The translations under genes and the position numbers were made by a program. The notes under the pieces were generated by a model. The model did no database searches. It was not told the DNA's origin and was given only the letters and a program-made list of their open reading frames with translations. From a bacterium (lineage in GTDB: Bacteria; Bacillota; Bacilli; Lactobacillales; Streptococcaceae), in NCBI GenBank assembly GCA_905221505.1, contig CAJNDL010000039.1, forward strand, positions 1-18,216: DNA of 18,216 nt, read 5' to 3'. This document shows positions 1-8,817 of this stretch, in pieces. Positions within the stretch are counted from its first letter, which is position 1. Every line of letters starts with the position of its first letter.

Positions 1-41
1 TGTTTTAGCTGTTCTATTTCATTGTTGCGTCCATAGTACAT
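1..41 (-). CDS. N-terminus of an ATPase-like protein (partial, runs off the window)
   Basis: Reading leftward from the ATG at 41, the window's first bases stay open and encode MYYGRNNEIEQLK before the edge. A GR-x-x-E-x-x-x-L start is characteristic of the archaeal-type/AAA ATP-binding proteins whose N-termini read M-F-x-G-R-E-x-E-L. A good ribosome binding site (AGGAG, minus strand, about 7 bases upstream) and an extended -10 promoter support it as a real gene start. Only 13 codons are visible, so no catalytic motif can be checked and the family call is an inference from the N-terminal signature. Confidence 0.6.
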   Translation of the reverse strand, partial: MYYGRNNEIEQLK

Positions 42-76
42 AAATATTCTCCTACCGATAACTATTTATTATCACT

Positions 77-86
77 AGTATACCAT
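77..86 (-). promoter_or_regulatory. Extended -10 promoter of the leftward ATPase-like gene
   Basis: On the minus strand the sequence TATGGTATACT gives a -10 of TATACT (77-82) with a TGG extension. No good -35 is seen 17 bases upstream, as is common for streptococcal extended -10 promoters. It lies about 36 bases before the start codon. Confidence 0.55.
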
Positions 87-177
87 AAATTCATCTTTAG
101 TAGCTTGATTTATATCATAGTTTACTATTTAAAATTAAATAATAGAGCAACTACATTAGTAGCTTAAAAATATGATT

Positions 178-213
178 AAACCGCTATTCTTAGAAGCAGC
201 GGTTTTTCTTTTT
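178..213 (+). terminator. Rho-independent terminator without an upstream rightward gene
   Basis: AAACCGCT (178-185) pairs perfectly with AGCGGTTT (198-205) and is followed by a T-rich run, so it should terminate rightward transcription. The only gene to its left runs leftward, so what it terminates is not obvious. It may end a small untranslated RNA or block antisense readthrough. The 215-320 stretch that follows shows no convincing gene. Confidence 0.7.
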
Positions 214-342
214 GTTCAAGAAGGGGCAAAAAGGGGGCTAGTATTCTTTAAAAGTGAGGAGAGTTAGATTGAAAGAATCATATTGGTAAATTGAAATGAT
301 GGATATTTGTATCATGTTATAAATCGTTATCAAACGATAATA

Positions 343-371
343 TTGATTTTCTTACAAATTAAGAGTATAAT
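343..371 (+). promoter_or_regulatory. Promoter of the oxidoreductase-tetR operon
   Basis: TTGATT (343-348) and TATAAT (366-371) are separated by exactly 17 bases, a near-consensus sigma-A promoter. A second dyad, ATCGTT-ATCA-AACGAT (323-338), sits just upstream of the -35 and may be another regulatory site. Confidence 0.85.
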
Positions 372-380
372 TTATAAAAA

Positions 381-394
381 TGAGTGTTCACTCA
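381..394 (+). promoter_or_regulatory. Likely TetR-family operator
   Basis: TGAGTG-TT-CACTCA has perfect 6-base arms and lies 9 bases downstream of the -10, on the presumed transcription start. TGAGTG/CACTCA arms are a common core of TetR/AcrR operators. The second gene of this operon encodes a TetR regulator, so autorepression is the simple reading. Binding itself is inferred. Confidence 0.7.
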
Positions 395-422
395 ATTTTT
401 GTGAAATTAAGGAGTAAAGAAA

Positions 423-1427
423 ATGGTTGTTGAAGCAATAGAGTATAGTCGTTTCGGTAACGAAGAGGTCTTGGATTTGCTGAAGATCGACTCTACAGCC
501 TTGGATGTAAATCAGGTGAGAGTAGAAGTTCATGCTGTTGGTTTAAATCCTATTGATTATAAAACTTTTGAGGGAGCGAAACCCCTTCGATTTCTATCTT
601 TTATAACGAAATTAAGGAAACCAAGTCGTTGGTTTGAATCTAAATCATCTTTATTTCCAAGAGGTGTGGGGAGAGATTTTTCTGGAGTTATTACAGAAGT
701 TGGAAATGAAGTAAGTAAGTTTTCAGTAGGAGACAAGGTGTTTGGAACAATGATTAGTGATCCTGGTTTGGGAACTAAGAGGGGAGCTTTAGCAACAGAG
801 ATTTGTGTCAATGAATCAGAAATTGTATTGAAACCAGAGATGATTGACATGACTCACGCAGCTACTATGGGAGTAGCTTCTCTAACTGTAGGTGGGGCTT
901 TTAGAAGAATCGAATTAAATTCAAGAGATACTGTTGTTATTTCAGCTGCAGCAGGAGGTATTGGAAGTATTGCAGTACAGTATGCAATTGCTAAGGGAGC
1001 GACAGTGATTGGAATAGCAAGTAAGAAAAATGCAGAGTATCTGAAGTCTTTAGGTGCCATACCAGTAAGTTACGAAGAGAATATCAAGAAGGCTCTTCTA
1101 TCAGCTAGTCCAACGCCTATTACAAAATTTTTGGATTGTTATGGATCTGATTATGTTAGATTGGCTTTTAGTTTAGGCTTGAAGGGGACAGCTATTGGGA
1201 CATTAGTACCTTCACCCTATGTTATGATAAAAGGTGCTCAGTTTACTGGTCCGAGACATTCCACATATGATGATTTTAGCACTTTAGCTGAAATGGTCTC
1301 AGACGGGAAGGTTCAGCTGACAATTGATCAAGTGTATGACTTTTCTCTAAAGTCAGTTAGAGAAGCCTATGGTAGTCTGAAAATGGGACACAGTCGAGGC
1401 AAAAAAGTCGTAAAAGTAAGAGAGTAG
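423..1427 (+). CDS. NAD(P)-dependent medium-chain oxidoreductase (zinc-independent, quinone-oxidoreductase type)
   Basis: This 334-residue cytosolic protein has the standard length of the zinc-independent MDR superfamily. Residues 1-130 form the GroES-like catalytic domain, with NPIDYK at 42-47 and the GVGRDFSGVI segment at 81-90. A Rossmann fold follows, with the nucleotide-binding loop AAAGGIGS near 175-182. I do not see the clustered cysteines of the structural zinc site or the catalytic zinc ligands of classical alcohol dehydrogenases, which favours an enone/quinone reductase using NAD(P)H. The exact substrate cannot be read from sequence. The start is fixed by AAGGAG (409-414), 8 bases before the ATG. 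It is the first gene of a two-gene operon with a TetR regulator, so it is probably induced by a small electrophile or quinone-like ligand of that regulator. Confidence 0.9.
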   Translation: MVVEAIEYSRFGNEEVLDLLKIDSTALDVNQVRVEVHAVGLNPIDYKTFEGAKPLRFLSFITKLRKPSRWFESKSSLFPRGVGRDFSGVITEVGNEVSKFSVGDKVFGTMISDPGLGTKRGALATEICVNESEIVLKPEMIDMTHAATMGVASLTVGGAFRRIELNSRDTVVISAAAGGIGSIAVQYAIAKGATVIGIASKKNAEYLKSLGAIPVSYEENIKKALLSASPTPITKFLDCYGSDYVRLAFSLGLKGTAIGTLVPSPYVMIKGAQFTGPRHSTYDDFSTLAEMVSDGKVQLTIDQVYDFSLKSVREAYGSLKMGHSRGKKVVKVRE

Positions 1428-1443
1428 AAGAGAGGTGCTAGCG

Positions 1444-2088
1444 ATGGAAAGTTTAGAACAAAAGTATGCTCAGACGTTAGAAGTTAGCAACTTGAGCTTG
1501 AAACAACGTCGAGTATTATTATCAAGCTTAAAATTATTCTCAGAAATTGGATTTGAGAATACAACGTCCAGCCTTATTGCCGAACGCGCTGGAGTGTCAG
1601 AAGGAACTGTTTTTAGTTACTTTAAAACAAAGGAAGGTATTTTAGAAGCCATTTTATCTACTTTTCTAGAACAGGTTATTCCAGAAGTAATTGCGGATTT
1701 CTCAGAAAAAAAATTCACAGTAGATCAAGAAACTTTTCCCTTCTTTTTAAAAAGTATTGTTAGAGATAGGCTCTTTTTCATTCAGGAGAATCAAATGCAT
1801 GTTAAAATTCTCTTGGGGCGTTCTTTTATTGATAAAAATCTTTCTATCCAGTTAGGAAATATTATTGTTCAATCTATAATAGAACCAATTAGCCCTGTTT
1901 TGAATCAATTTAAAGAAAAAGGACTTATTCTAAATTGGTCAAATGAAAGAATTGTTCGATACATTTTAGCATTAAGTTTTTCTTATCTTATTCCCATGAT
2001 GTTGAATGATGAAGGAACTATAAACATAGATGAAGTAGTTGATGAAATTGTTGAATGTTTGTCATCTGCCCTAATGAAAGTAAAATAA
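1444..2088 (+). CDS. TetR/AcrR-family transcriptional regulator
   Basis: The 214-residue protein has an N-terminal TetR helix-turn-helix at about residues 22-68 (RRVLLSSLKLFSEIGFENTT, then IAERAGVSEGTVFSYF), followed by a divergent all-helical ligand-binding and dimerisation domain. An upstream in-frame GTG at 1435 would add three residues. The ATG at 1444 is preferred because AGAGAGG ends 8 bases before it, while the GTG overlaps that ribosome binding site. The gene lies 16 bases behind the oxidoreductase and shares its promoter. The palindrome at 381-394 is its likely binding site. The ligand is unknown. A strong terminator follows within 15 bases of the stop. Confidence 0.93.
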   Translation: MESLEQKYAQTLEVSNLSLKQRRVLLSSLKLFSEIGFENTTSSLIAERAGVSEGTVFSYFKTKEGILEAILSTFLEQVIPEVIADFSEKKFTVDQETFPFFLKSIVRDRLFFIQENQMHVKILLGRSFIDKNLSIQLGNIIVQSIIEPISPVLNQFKEKGLILNWSNERIVRYILALSFSYLIPMMLNDEGTINIDEVVDEIVECLSSALMKVK

Positions 2089-2100
2089 ATTCTGATGTTA

Positions 2101-2128
2101 AAACTCACTGTTAATGGTGAGTTTTTTT
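2101..2128 (+). terminator. Terminator of the oxidoreductase-tetR operon
   Basis: AAACTCAC (2101-2108) pairs perfectly with GTGAGTTT (2117-2124) around an 8-base loop, followed by further T residues. It begins 12 bases after the tetR stop. Confidence 0.88.
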
Positions 2129-2135
2129 GAACCCA

Positions 2136-2169
2136 ATATAAAAATCCCCAATCAGAGTGATTGAGGATT
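2136..2169 (-). terminator. Terminator of gdhA
   Basis: On the minus strand, AATCC-T-CAATCA pairs with TGATTG-G-GGATT (12-base arms with one G-T pair, 2143-2154 and 2158-2169) and is followed by TTTTTATATT. It lies 13 bases past the gdhA stop and converges with the tetR terminator. Confidence 0.9.
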
Positions 2170-2182
2170 GAGCAAATGAATC

Positions 2183-3622
<1,440 letters not shown>

Positions 3623-3712
3623 CTATCAATTTAGTTTTAGGACTTTTAGAAAACAGATAAAAACGAACCTTTTTCTTATAAATATCTTTCTAAAAGAGAA
3701 AATGTGAAAATA

Positions 3713-3721
3713 TGGTATAAT
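3713..3721 (+). promoter_or_regulatory. Extended -10 promoter of pyrDA-holA
   Basis: TGGTATAAT (3713-3721) is a consensus extended -10. The hexamer 17 bases upstream does not resemble a -35. It lies about 35 bases before the pyrDA start. Confidence 0.75.
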
Positions 3722-3755
3722 ATTAGCAATAAAAGGAATCTGGAGGATCAGAATC

Positions 3756-4691
3756 ATGGTATCAACGAAAACACAAATTGCTGGTTTTGCGTTTGACAAT
3801 TGCTTGATGAATGCAGCAGGTGTGGCTTGCATGACGATAGAGGAGCTGGAAGGAGTTAAAAACTCAGTGGCAGGAACCTTTGTCACTAAGACAGCGACCC
3901 TGGACTTCCGTCAGGGAAATCCTGAGCCACGTTACCAAGATGTTCCACTTGGTTCTATCAACTCTATGGGCCTACCAAATAATGGCTTAGACTATTATTT
4001 GGATTATCTTTTGGATTTGCAGGAAAAAGAGCCAAACCGAACTTTCTTCCTTTCCCTAGTTGGAATGTCTCCAGAGGAAACTCATACTATTTTGAAAAAA
4101 GTCCAAGAGAGTGAGTTTCGTGGTCTGACTGAGCTAAATCTTTCCTGTCCAAATGTTCCAGGTAAACCTCAGATTGCCTATGATTTTGAGACAACTGACC
4201 GGATTTTGTCAGAAGTATTTGCCTACTTTACCAAACCTCTTGGAATTAAGCTCCCACCTTATTTTGATATTGTTCACTTTGATCAAGCGGCAGCTATTTT
4301 TAACAAGTATCCGCTCAAGTTTGTTAATTGTGTTAACTCTATCGGGAACGGTCTTTATATAGAAGATGAGTCTGTCGTTATTCGTCCTAAAAATGGTTTT
4401 GGTGGGATTGGTGGAGAATACATCAAACCGACTGCTCTTGCTAATGTTCATGCCTTCTACCAACGCTTAAATCCTCAAATCCAAATCATCGGAACAGGTG
4501 GCGTTCTGACTGGTCGTGATGCCTTTGAACATATCCTCTGTGGTGCTAGTATGGTACAGGTGGGAACCACCCTTCACAAAGAAGGTGTCAGTGCTTTTGA
4601 ACGTATTACCAATGAACTGAAAGCAATCATGACGGAAAAAGGGTACGAGAGCCTAGAAGATTTCCGTGGGAAATTGCGCTATATTGACTAA
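3756..4691 (+). CDS. pyrDA: Dihydroorotate dehydrogenase, class 1A (fumarate-dependent)
   Basis: The enzyme oxidises dihydroorotate to orotate in pyrimidine synthesis. Class 1A enzymes are cytosolic FMN homodimers that use fumarate as electron acceptor. Its 311 residues are typical of that class. The segment [12 protein letters not shown] holds the class 1 catalytic cysteine (Cys131, equivalent to Cys130 of the Lactococcus lactis enzyme). TKTAT (Lys45) and NSMGLPNNG (Asn69) supply FMN and substrate contacts, and [20 protein letters not shown] from residue 245 forms the FMN phosphate site. The serine-based class 2 signature is absent. GGAGG lies 9 bases before the ATG. holA follows after 33 bases without a terminator and is probably co-transcribed. 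Confidence 0.97.
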   Translation: MVSTKTQIAGFAFDNCLMNAAGVACMTIEELEGVKNSVAGTFVTKTATLDFRQGNPEPRYQDVPLGSINSMGLPNNGLDYYLDYLLDLQEKEPNRTFFLSLVGMSPEETHTILKKVQESEFRGLTELNLSCPNVPGKPQIAYDFETTDRILSEVFAYFTKPLGIKLPPYFDIVHFDQAAAIFNKYPLKFVNCVNSIGNGLYIEDESVVIRPKNGFGGIGGEYIKPTALANVHAFYQRLNPQIQIIGTGGVLTGRDAFEHILCGASMVQVGTTLHKEGVSAFERITNELKAIMTEKGYESLEDFRGKLRYID

Positions 4692-4724
4692 ATTAAATCG
4701 AAAAATCAGAAGAAAGGAGAGAAG

Positions 4725-5762
4725 ATGCTAGCCATTGAAGAAAGTCAGAAGTTGACTTTATCAAATTTACCGAGTCTGAGCCTTTTTACAGGCATAGATC
4801 AGGGCCAGTTTGAAGTGATGAAGAGTCAAGTGTTGAAACAGATTGGTTATGATTCTGCCGACCTCAACTTTGCCTACTTTGATATGAAAGAAGTGGTCTA
4901 CAAGGATGTGGAACTGGAGCTGGTCAGCCTTCCTTTCTTTGCGGATGAGAAAATCGTGATATTAGACCATTTTGTCGATATCACAACAGCCAAGAAACGT
5001 TTTTTAACAGATGATGAGCTCAAGTCGTTTGAAGAATACCTTGATAACCCTTCGCCAACAACCAAGTTATTGATCTTTGCAGAAGGAAAACTGGATAGCA
5101 AGAGACGGTTGGTCAAATTACTGAAGCGTGATGCCAAGGTTTTTGACGCAGTAGAAGCCAAAGAACAAGAACTGCGCCAGTATTTCCAAAAGTGGAGCCA
5201 GAAACAAGGTCTGCAGTTTGTGGGGCAATCCTTTGAAAATCTACTTATCAAATCTGGTTTTCAATTTAGCGAAATTCAGAAAAATCTCCTCTTTTTACAG
5301 TCCTATAAGGCGGATTCTGTTATCGAGGAAGAGGATATTGTCAATGCTATTCCTAAGACCTTGCAGGACAATATTTTTGATTTAACTCAGTTTATTCTGA
5401 CTAAAAAGATGGACCAGGCGCGCGACTTGGTTAGAGACTTGACCTTGCAAGGAGAAGACGAAATTAAACTGATTGCAGTCATGCTAGGACAATTTCGGAC
5501 TTTTACTCAGGTGAAGATTTTGGCGGAGTCTGGGCAAACAGAAGCGCAGATTGCAAGTAGTTTAGGTAGTTATCTGGGACGGACTCCCAATCCCTATCAA
5601 ATCAAGTTTGCGCTGAGAGATTCGCGAGGACTTTCCTTGAGCTTTTTGAAGCAAGCTATTTCCTATTTGATTGAGACTGACTATCAGATTAAGACAGGTC
5701 TTTATGAAAAAGGTTTCCTTTTTGAAAAGGTACTCTTGCAGATTGCTAGTCAGGTCAATTGA
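4725..5762 (+). CDS. holA: DNA polymerase III delta subunit (clamp loader)
   Basis: HolA is the clamp-loader subunit that opens the beta sliding clamp and works with DnaX and delta-prime. The 345-residue length fits. The N-terminal AAA+-like domain includes LSLFTGIDQGQFEVMKSQ, where a non-functional P-loop remnant is expected. The stretch ELVSLPFFADEKIVIL near residues 64-79 is the conserved clamp-binding element region seen in HolA proteins. A helical lid (about 145-215) and the C-terminal collar, including QDNIFDLTQFILTKKMDQA, follow. AAAGGAG lies 5 bases before the ATG. The gene follows pyrDA closely, so pyrimidine synthesis and replication genes share a transcript here. Confidence 0.94.
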   Translation: MLAIEESQKLTLSNLPSLSLFTGIDQGQFEVMKSQVLKQIGYDSADLNFAYFDMKEVVYKDVELELVSLPFFADEKIVILDHFVDITTAKKRFLTDDELKSFEEYLDNPSPTTKLLIFAEGKLDSKRRLVKLLKRDAKVFDAVEAKEQELRQYFQKWSQKQGLQFVGQSFENLLIKSGFQFSEIQKNLLFLQSYKADSVIEEEDIVNAIPKTLQDNIFDLTQFILTKKMDQARDLVRDLTLQGEDEIKLIAVMLGQFRTFTQVKILAESGQTEAQIASSLGSYLGRTPNPYQIKFALRDSRGLSLSFLKQAISYLIETDYQIKTGLYEKGFLFEKVLLQIASQVN

Positions 5763-5780
5763 TATTTTTTTGAAATTCCA

Positions 5781-5809
5781 GCCCGCGTCAGGATTATCTT
5801 GTCGTGGGT
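5781..5809 (+). terminator. Possible weak terminator after holA
   Basis: GCCCGCG (5781-5787) can pair with CGTGGGT (5803-5809) using G-T pairs. The following sequence is only moderately T-rich, so this is a weak candidate. sodA has its own promoter downstream. Confidence 0.35.
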
Positions 5810-5875
5810 TTCTTGCTGATTTGCTTGTTTTATTAGAAAGTATCTTAGTGATTTCCTTATCTATAAGCAAAAAAC

Positions 5876-5904
5876 TTGAAAAAAGTGAATGTTTGCGTTA
5901 TCAT
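5876..5904 (+). promoter_or_regulatory. sodA promoter
   Basis: TTGAAA (5876-5881) and TATCAT (5899-5904) are 17 bases apart, about 30 bases before the sodA start. Confidence 0.75.
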
Positions 5905-5935
5905 TTTCATATAGAAAGAAAAAGAGGTATTACAG

Positions 5936-6541
5936 ATGGCTATTATCTTACCAGATCTTCCATATGCATACGATGCTTTGGAACCATACATCGATGCGGA
6001 AACAATGCATTTGCACCATGACAAACACCATCAAACTTATGTCAACAATGCTAATGCAGCTCTTGAAAAACACCCTGAAATCGGTGAAGACCTTGAAGCC
6101 TTGCTTGCTGATGTAGAATCTATCCCAGCTGATATCCGTCAAGCACTTATCAACAATGGTGGTGGACACTTGAACCACGCTCTTTTCTGGGAATTGATGA
6201 CTCCTGAAAAAACAGCTCCTTCAGCAGAACTTGCAGCAGCAATCGATGCAACATTTGGTTCATTTGAAGAATTCCAAGCAGCCTTCACTGCAGTAGCAAC
6301 AACTCGTTTCGGTTCTGGATGGGCATGGTTGGTTGTGAATAAAGAAGGTAAACTTGAAGTGACTTCAACAGCAAACCAAGACACACCAATCTCAGAAGGT
6401 AAAAAACCAATCTTGGGCTTGGACGTTTGGGAACATGCTTACTACGTGAAATACCGCAACGTGCGTCCTGACTACATCAAAGCTTTCTTCTCAGTCATCA
6501 ACTGGAACAAAGTAGATGAATTGTACGCAGCTGCTAAATAA
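5936..6541 (+). CDS. sodA: Superoxide dismutase, Mn/Fe type
   Basis: SodA converts superoxide to hydrogen peroxide and oxygen in the cytosol. The 201-residue length is exactly that expected. All four metal ligands are present: His27 (in HLHHDKHH), His81 (in [11 protein letters not shown]), Asp163 and His167 (in DVWEHAYY). The Gly/Gln pattern around GSGWAWLVV and STANQDTP indicates a manganese or cambialistic enzyme, as in other streptococci. Streptococci lack catalase and rely on this enzyme for oxygen tolerance. AGAGG lies 8 bases before the ATG. The gene is monocistronic, with its own promoter and two tandem terminators. Confidence 0.98.
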   Translation: MAIILPDLPYAYDALEPYIDAETMHLHHDKHHQTYVNNANAALEKHPEIGEDLEALLADVESIPADIRQALINNGGGHLNHALFWELMTPEKTAPSAELAAAIDATFGSFEEFQAAFTAVATTRFGSGWAWLVVNKEGKLEVTSTANQDTPISEGKKPILGLDVWEHAYYVKYRNVRPDYIKAFFSVINWNKVDELYAAAK

Positions 6542-6552
6542 TGGTATATGGA

Positions 6553-6577
6553 GGGAAGAATTGTTCTTCTCTTTTTT
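6553..6577 (+). terminator. First sodA terminator
   Basis: GAAGAA (6555-6560) pairs with TTCTTC (6564-6569) around TTG, extended by a wobble and a G-C pair, followed by TTTTTT. Confidence 0.75.
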
Positions 6578-6593
6578 AGGTTATATGATTCTG

Positions 6594-6619
6594 GTCTGAC
6601 AAAATCGTCAGACTTTTTT
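6594..6619 (+). terminator. Second sodA terminator
   Basis: GTCTGAC (6594-6600) pairs perfectly with GTCAGAC (6607-6613), followed by six T residues. Together with the hairpin at 6553 it isolates sodA from the next operon. Confidence 0.85.
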
Positions 6620-6655
6620 CATTTTTATGAGAAACGTGCTAACTGCTAGAAATTA

Positions 6656-6664
6656 TGGTAGAAT
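6656..6664 (+). promoter_or_regulatory. Extended -10 promoter of the yutD-like-rlmN operon
   Basis: TGGTAGAAT gives an extended -10 about 34 bases before the first gene. No good -35 is visible. Confidence 0.6.
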
Positions 6665-6697
6665 AAAGTATTAAGTAATCGTGGAAAAAGGATATCT

Positions 6698-7228
6698 ATG
6701 CGAAAAGAAATTGCACCTGAATTATACAACTATAACAAGTTTCCTGGTCCTGAGTTCCATTTACACGGGGACAAGGTCGAAACGGAAGGGATAGCTTTTT
6801 CCTTGGTTGAAAATATCAAGGATGCCTTTGATGTGACGACTTTTAATCAGCGTTTTTCAGAAGTCTTAACTAAGTTTGATTATATCGTGGGGGACTGGAG
6901 CAACGAACAGCTTCGCCTACGAGGTTTTTACAAGGATGACCGAACAGAAGAAAATCTGGAAAAAATCAGTCGTTTACAAGACTACCTTTTAGAGTATTGT
7001 AGTTATGGTTGTGCCTATTTTGTCCTAGAAAATGAAGCCCCTAAGCGAGCTTCATTTGACAAGAAAATGCGTAAGAAGGAAGAAGAGATGCCTTCTAGAA
7101 AAGGAAAGAAACCGACTCAAACCAAACGAAAACCGAATGCAGATAAGAAAAATAGACGTCGTCAGAAAGACCAGCATTCTCAGAAAGAGGACAAGGGACA
7201 ACGTCATTTTGTCATTCGTCAGAAGTGA
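6698..7228 (+). CDS. YutD-family (DUF1027) protein
   Basis: This 176-residue protein belongs to the YutD-like family, which is widespread in Firmicutes and has no settled function. The folded part is residues 1 to about 115. It contains VENIKDAFDVTTFNQRFSEV, YDIVGD-like DYIVGDW, and LRLRGFYKDDR, ending in a YLLEYCSYGCAYFVLEN segment. Residues 122-170 form a lysine/arginine-rich, low-complexity tail that is likely disordered and suited to RNA or ribosome contact (inferred). AAGGA lies 5 bases before the ATG. It heads an operon with the rRNA/tRNA methyltransferase rlmN 20 bases downstream, which fits a translation-related role but does not prove one. Confidence 0.88.
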   Translation: MRKEIAPELYNYNKFPGPEFHLHGDKVETEGIAFSLVENIKDAFDVTTFNQRFSEVLTKFDYIVGDWSNEQLRLRGFYKDDRTEENLEKISRLQDYLLEYCSYGCAYFVLENEAPKRASFDKKMRKKEEEMPSRKGKKPTQTKRKPNADKKNRRRQKDQHSQKEDKGQRHFVIRQK

Positions 7229-7248
7229 GTAGAGAATAAGGAGAAGAA

Positions 7249-8334
7249 ATGAAACCGTCAATTTATAGTTTAACACGTCAAACCATGCAGGAATGGGTAT
7301 TGGAGCAGGGAGAAAAGAAATTCCGTGCAGATCAAATCTGGGAATGGCTTTACCGTAAACGTGTGCAGTCATTTGAAGAAATGACCAACCTTTCAAAAGA
7401 TTTGATTGCTAAGCTCAATGACCAGTTTGTGGTCAATCCCTTGAAACAGCGAATCGTTCAAGAGTCTGCTGATGGTACTGTCAAATATCTCTTTGAGTTG
7501 CCTGATGGTATGTTGATCGAGACTGTACTCATGCGTCAACACTATGGTTTGTCAGTCTGTGTAACCACTCAGGTCGGCTGTAATATCGGTTGTACCTTCT
7601 GTGCCTCTGGTTTGATTAAGAAACAACGCGACCTCAATAATGGGGAAATCGTAGCGCAGATCATGCTGGTTCAGAAATACTTTGATGAGCGTGGTCAGGA
7701 CGAACGCGTCAGCCATATCGTTGTCATGGGAATCGGTGAGCCATTTGATAACTACAACAACGTCTTGAATTTCGTTCGTACTATCAATGATGATAAGGGA
7801 ATGGCCATCGGTGCTCGTCACATTACGGTTTCAACTTCAGGTTTGGCCCATAAAATTCGTGATTTTGCTAATGAAGGAGTTCAGGTCAATCTTGCCGTTT
7901 CTCTTCACGCACCCAACAATGAGTTGCGCTCAAGCATCATGAAGATTAACCGTGCCTTTCCGATTGAAAAACTTTTTGCAGCCATTGAGTACTACATCGA
8001 AACAACCAACCGTCGTGTGACCTTTGAATATATCATGCTCAATGAAGTCAATGATGGTGTAGAACAAGCTTTAGAATTGGCAGAATTGCTCAAGAACATC
8101 AAGAAATTGTCTTATGTGAACCTGATTCCTTATAACCCAGTTAGTGAGCATGACCAATATAGTCGTAGTCCAAAAGAGCGCGTCATGGCCTTCTATGATA
8201 CGCTTAAGAAAAAAGGGGTTAACTGTGTTGTTCGTCAAGAGCATGGAACTGATATTGATGCAGCTTGTGGACAATTGCGTTCTAATACAATGAAACGTGA
8301 CCGCCAGAAAGCAGTTGCAGCAGTCAATCCTTAA
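7249..8334 (+). CDS. rlmN: Dual-specificity 23S rRNA (A2503)/tRNA (A37) C2-methyltransferase
   Basis: RlmN is a radical SAM enzyme that methylates C2 of A2503 in 23S rRNA and, in characterised bacteria, A37 in some tRNAs. The 361 residues include the CxxxCxxC iron-sulfur motif (Cys111, Cys115, Cys118, in [11 protein letters not shown]), the SAM-contacting MGIGEP (160-165), and the C-terminal catalytic cysteine Cys340 in DAACGQL, which carries the methyl group during catalysis. It is therefore the housekeeping RlmN rather than the related resistance enzyme Cfr as far as sequence allows; the conserved YutD/VanZ/ABC-F context supports this. AAGGAG lies 6 bases before the ATG. The stop codon overlaps the next start (TAATG). 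Confidence 0.97.
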   Translation: MKPSIYSLTRQTMQEWVLEQGEKKFRADQIWEWLYRKRVQSFEEMTNLSKDLIAKLNDQFVVNPLKQRIVQESADGTVKYLFELPDGMLIETVLMRQHYGLSVCVTTQVGCNIGCTFCASGLIKKQRDLNNGEIVAQIMLVQKYFDERGQDERVSHIVVMGIGEPFDNYNNVLNFVRTINDDKGMAIGARHITVSTSGLAHKIRDFANEGVQVNLAVSLHAPNNELRSSIMKINRAFPIEKLFAAIEYYIETTNRRVTFEYIMLNEVNDGVEQALELAELLKNIKKLSYVNLIPYNPVSEHDQYSRSPKERVMAFYDTLKKKGVNCVVRQEHGTDIDAACGQLRSNTMKRDRQKAVAAVNP

Positions 8335-8816
8335 TGATGAAAAAAACTCATAATTATATTTTGGTCTGGGGAGTCATTTTCTATAGCATTTGTATCGTCT
8401 ACTTTTGTTTTACTCCTCAAGAACATTCTCCCGTGGGAGTGGAAACTCCAGGTATTCAGCATCTTGGACGCCTGGTTTTTCTTTTGACTCCTTTCAATTC
8501 TTTCTGGAAACTGGGCGAAGTGAGTGATATGGGACAATTATGTTGGATTTTTTTACAAAATATCCTCAATGTCTTCTTGCTCTTCCCTCTGATCTTTCAA
8601 CTCCTTTATCTCTTTCCAAACTTAAGGAAAACAAAAAGAGTTCTTCTTTTCAGTTTTCTAGTGAGTCTTGGAATCGAGTGTACGCAGTTAGTCTTGGACT
8701 TTTTCTTTGATTTCAATCGCGTCTTTGAGATTGATGATTTGTGGACCAATACCTTGGGTGGCTATCTGGCTTGGCTCCTCTATAAACAATTACATAAAAA
8801 CAAGATAAGGAATTAA
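8334..8816 (+). CDS. VanZ-family membrane protein
   Basis: The 160-residue protein has about four predicted membrane helices, near residues 9-27, 68-95, 102-122 and 140-155. The VanZ pattern is clear towards the C-terminus: SLGIECTQLVLDF, then EIDDLWTNTLGGYLAWL, with the conserved E..Q, D and NT-GG residues. VanZ proteins are linked to low-level teicoplanin resistance in vancomycin clusters, but this chromosomal housekeeping copy sits with rlmN and an ABC-F gene and need not confer resistance. The ATG at 8334 overlaps the rlmN stop by one base, and a second ATG at 8337 follows directly. There is no clear ribosome binding site, so translation is probably coupled to rlmN and either ATG may be used. 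Confidence 0.88.
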   Translation: MMKKTHNYILVWGVIFYSICIVYFCFTPQEHSPVGVETPGIQHLGRLVFLLTPFNSFWKLGEVSDMGQLCWIFLQNILNVFLLFPLIFQLLYLFPNLRKTKRVLLFSFLVSLGIECTQLVLDFFFDFNRVFEIDDLWTNTLGGYLAWLLYKQLHKNKIRN

Positions 8817-8817
8817 A

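Noticed and set aside
8334..8816. VanZ-like gene as a glycopeptide resistance determinant
   Set aside because: It sits in a conserved housekeeping operon with no other van genes; family membership alone does not imply resistance.
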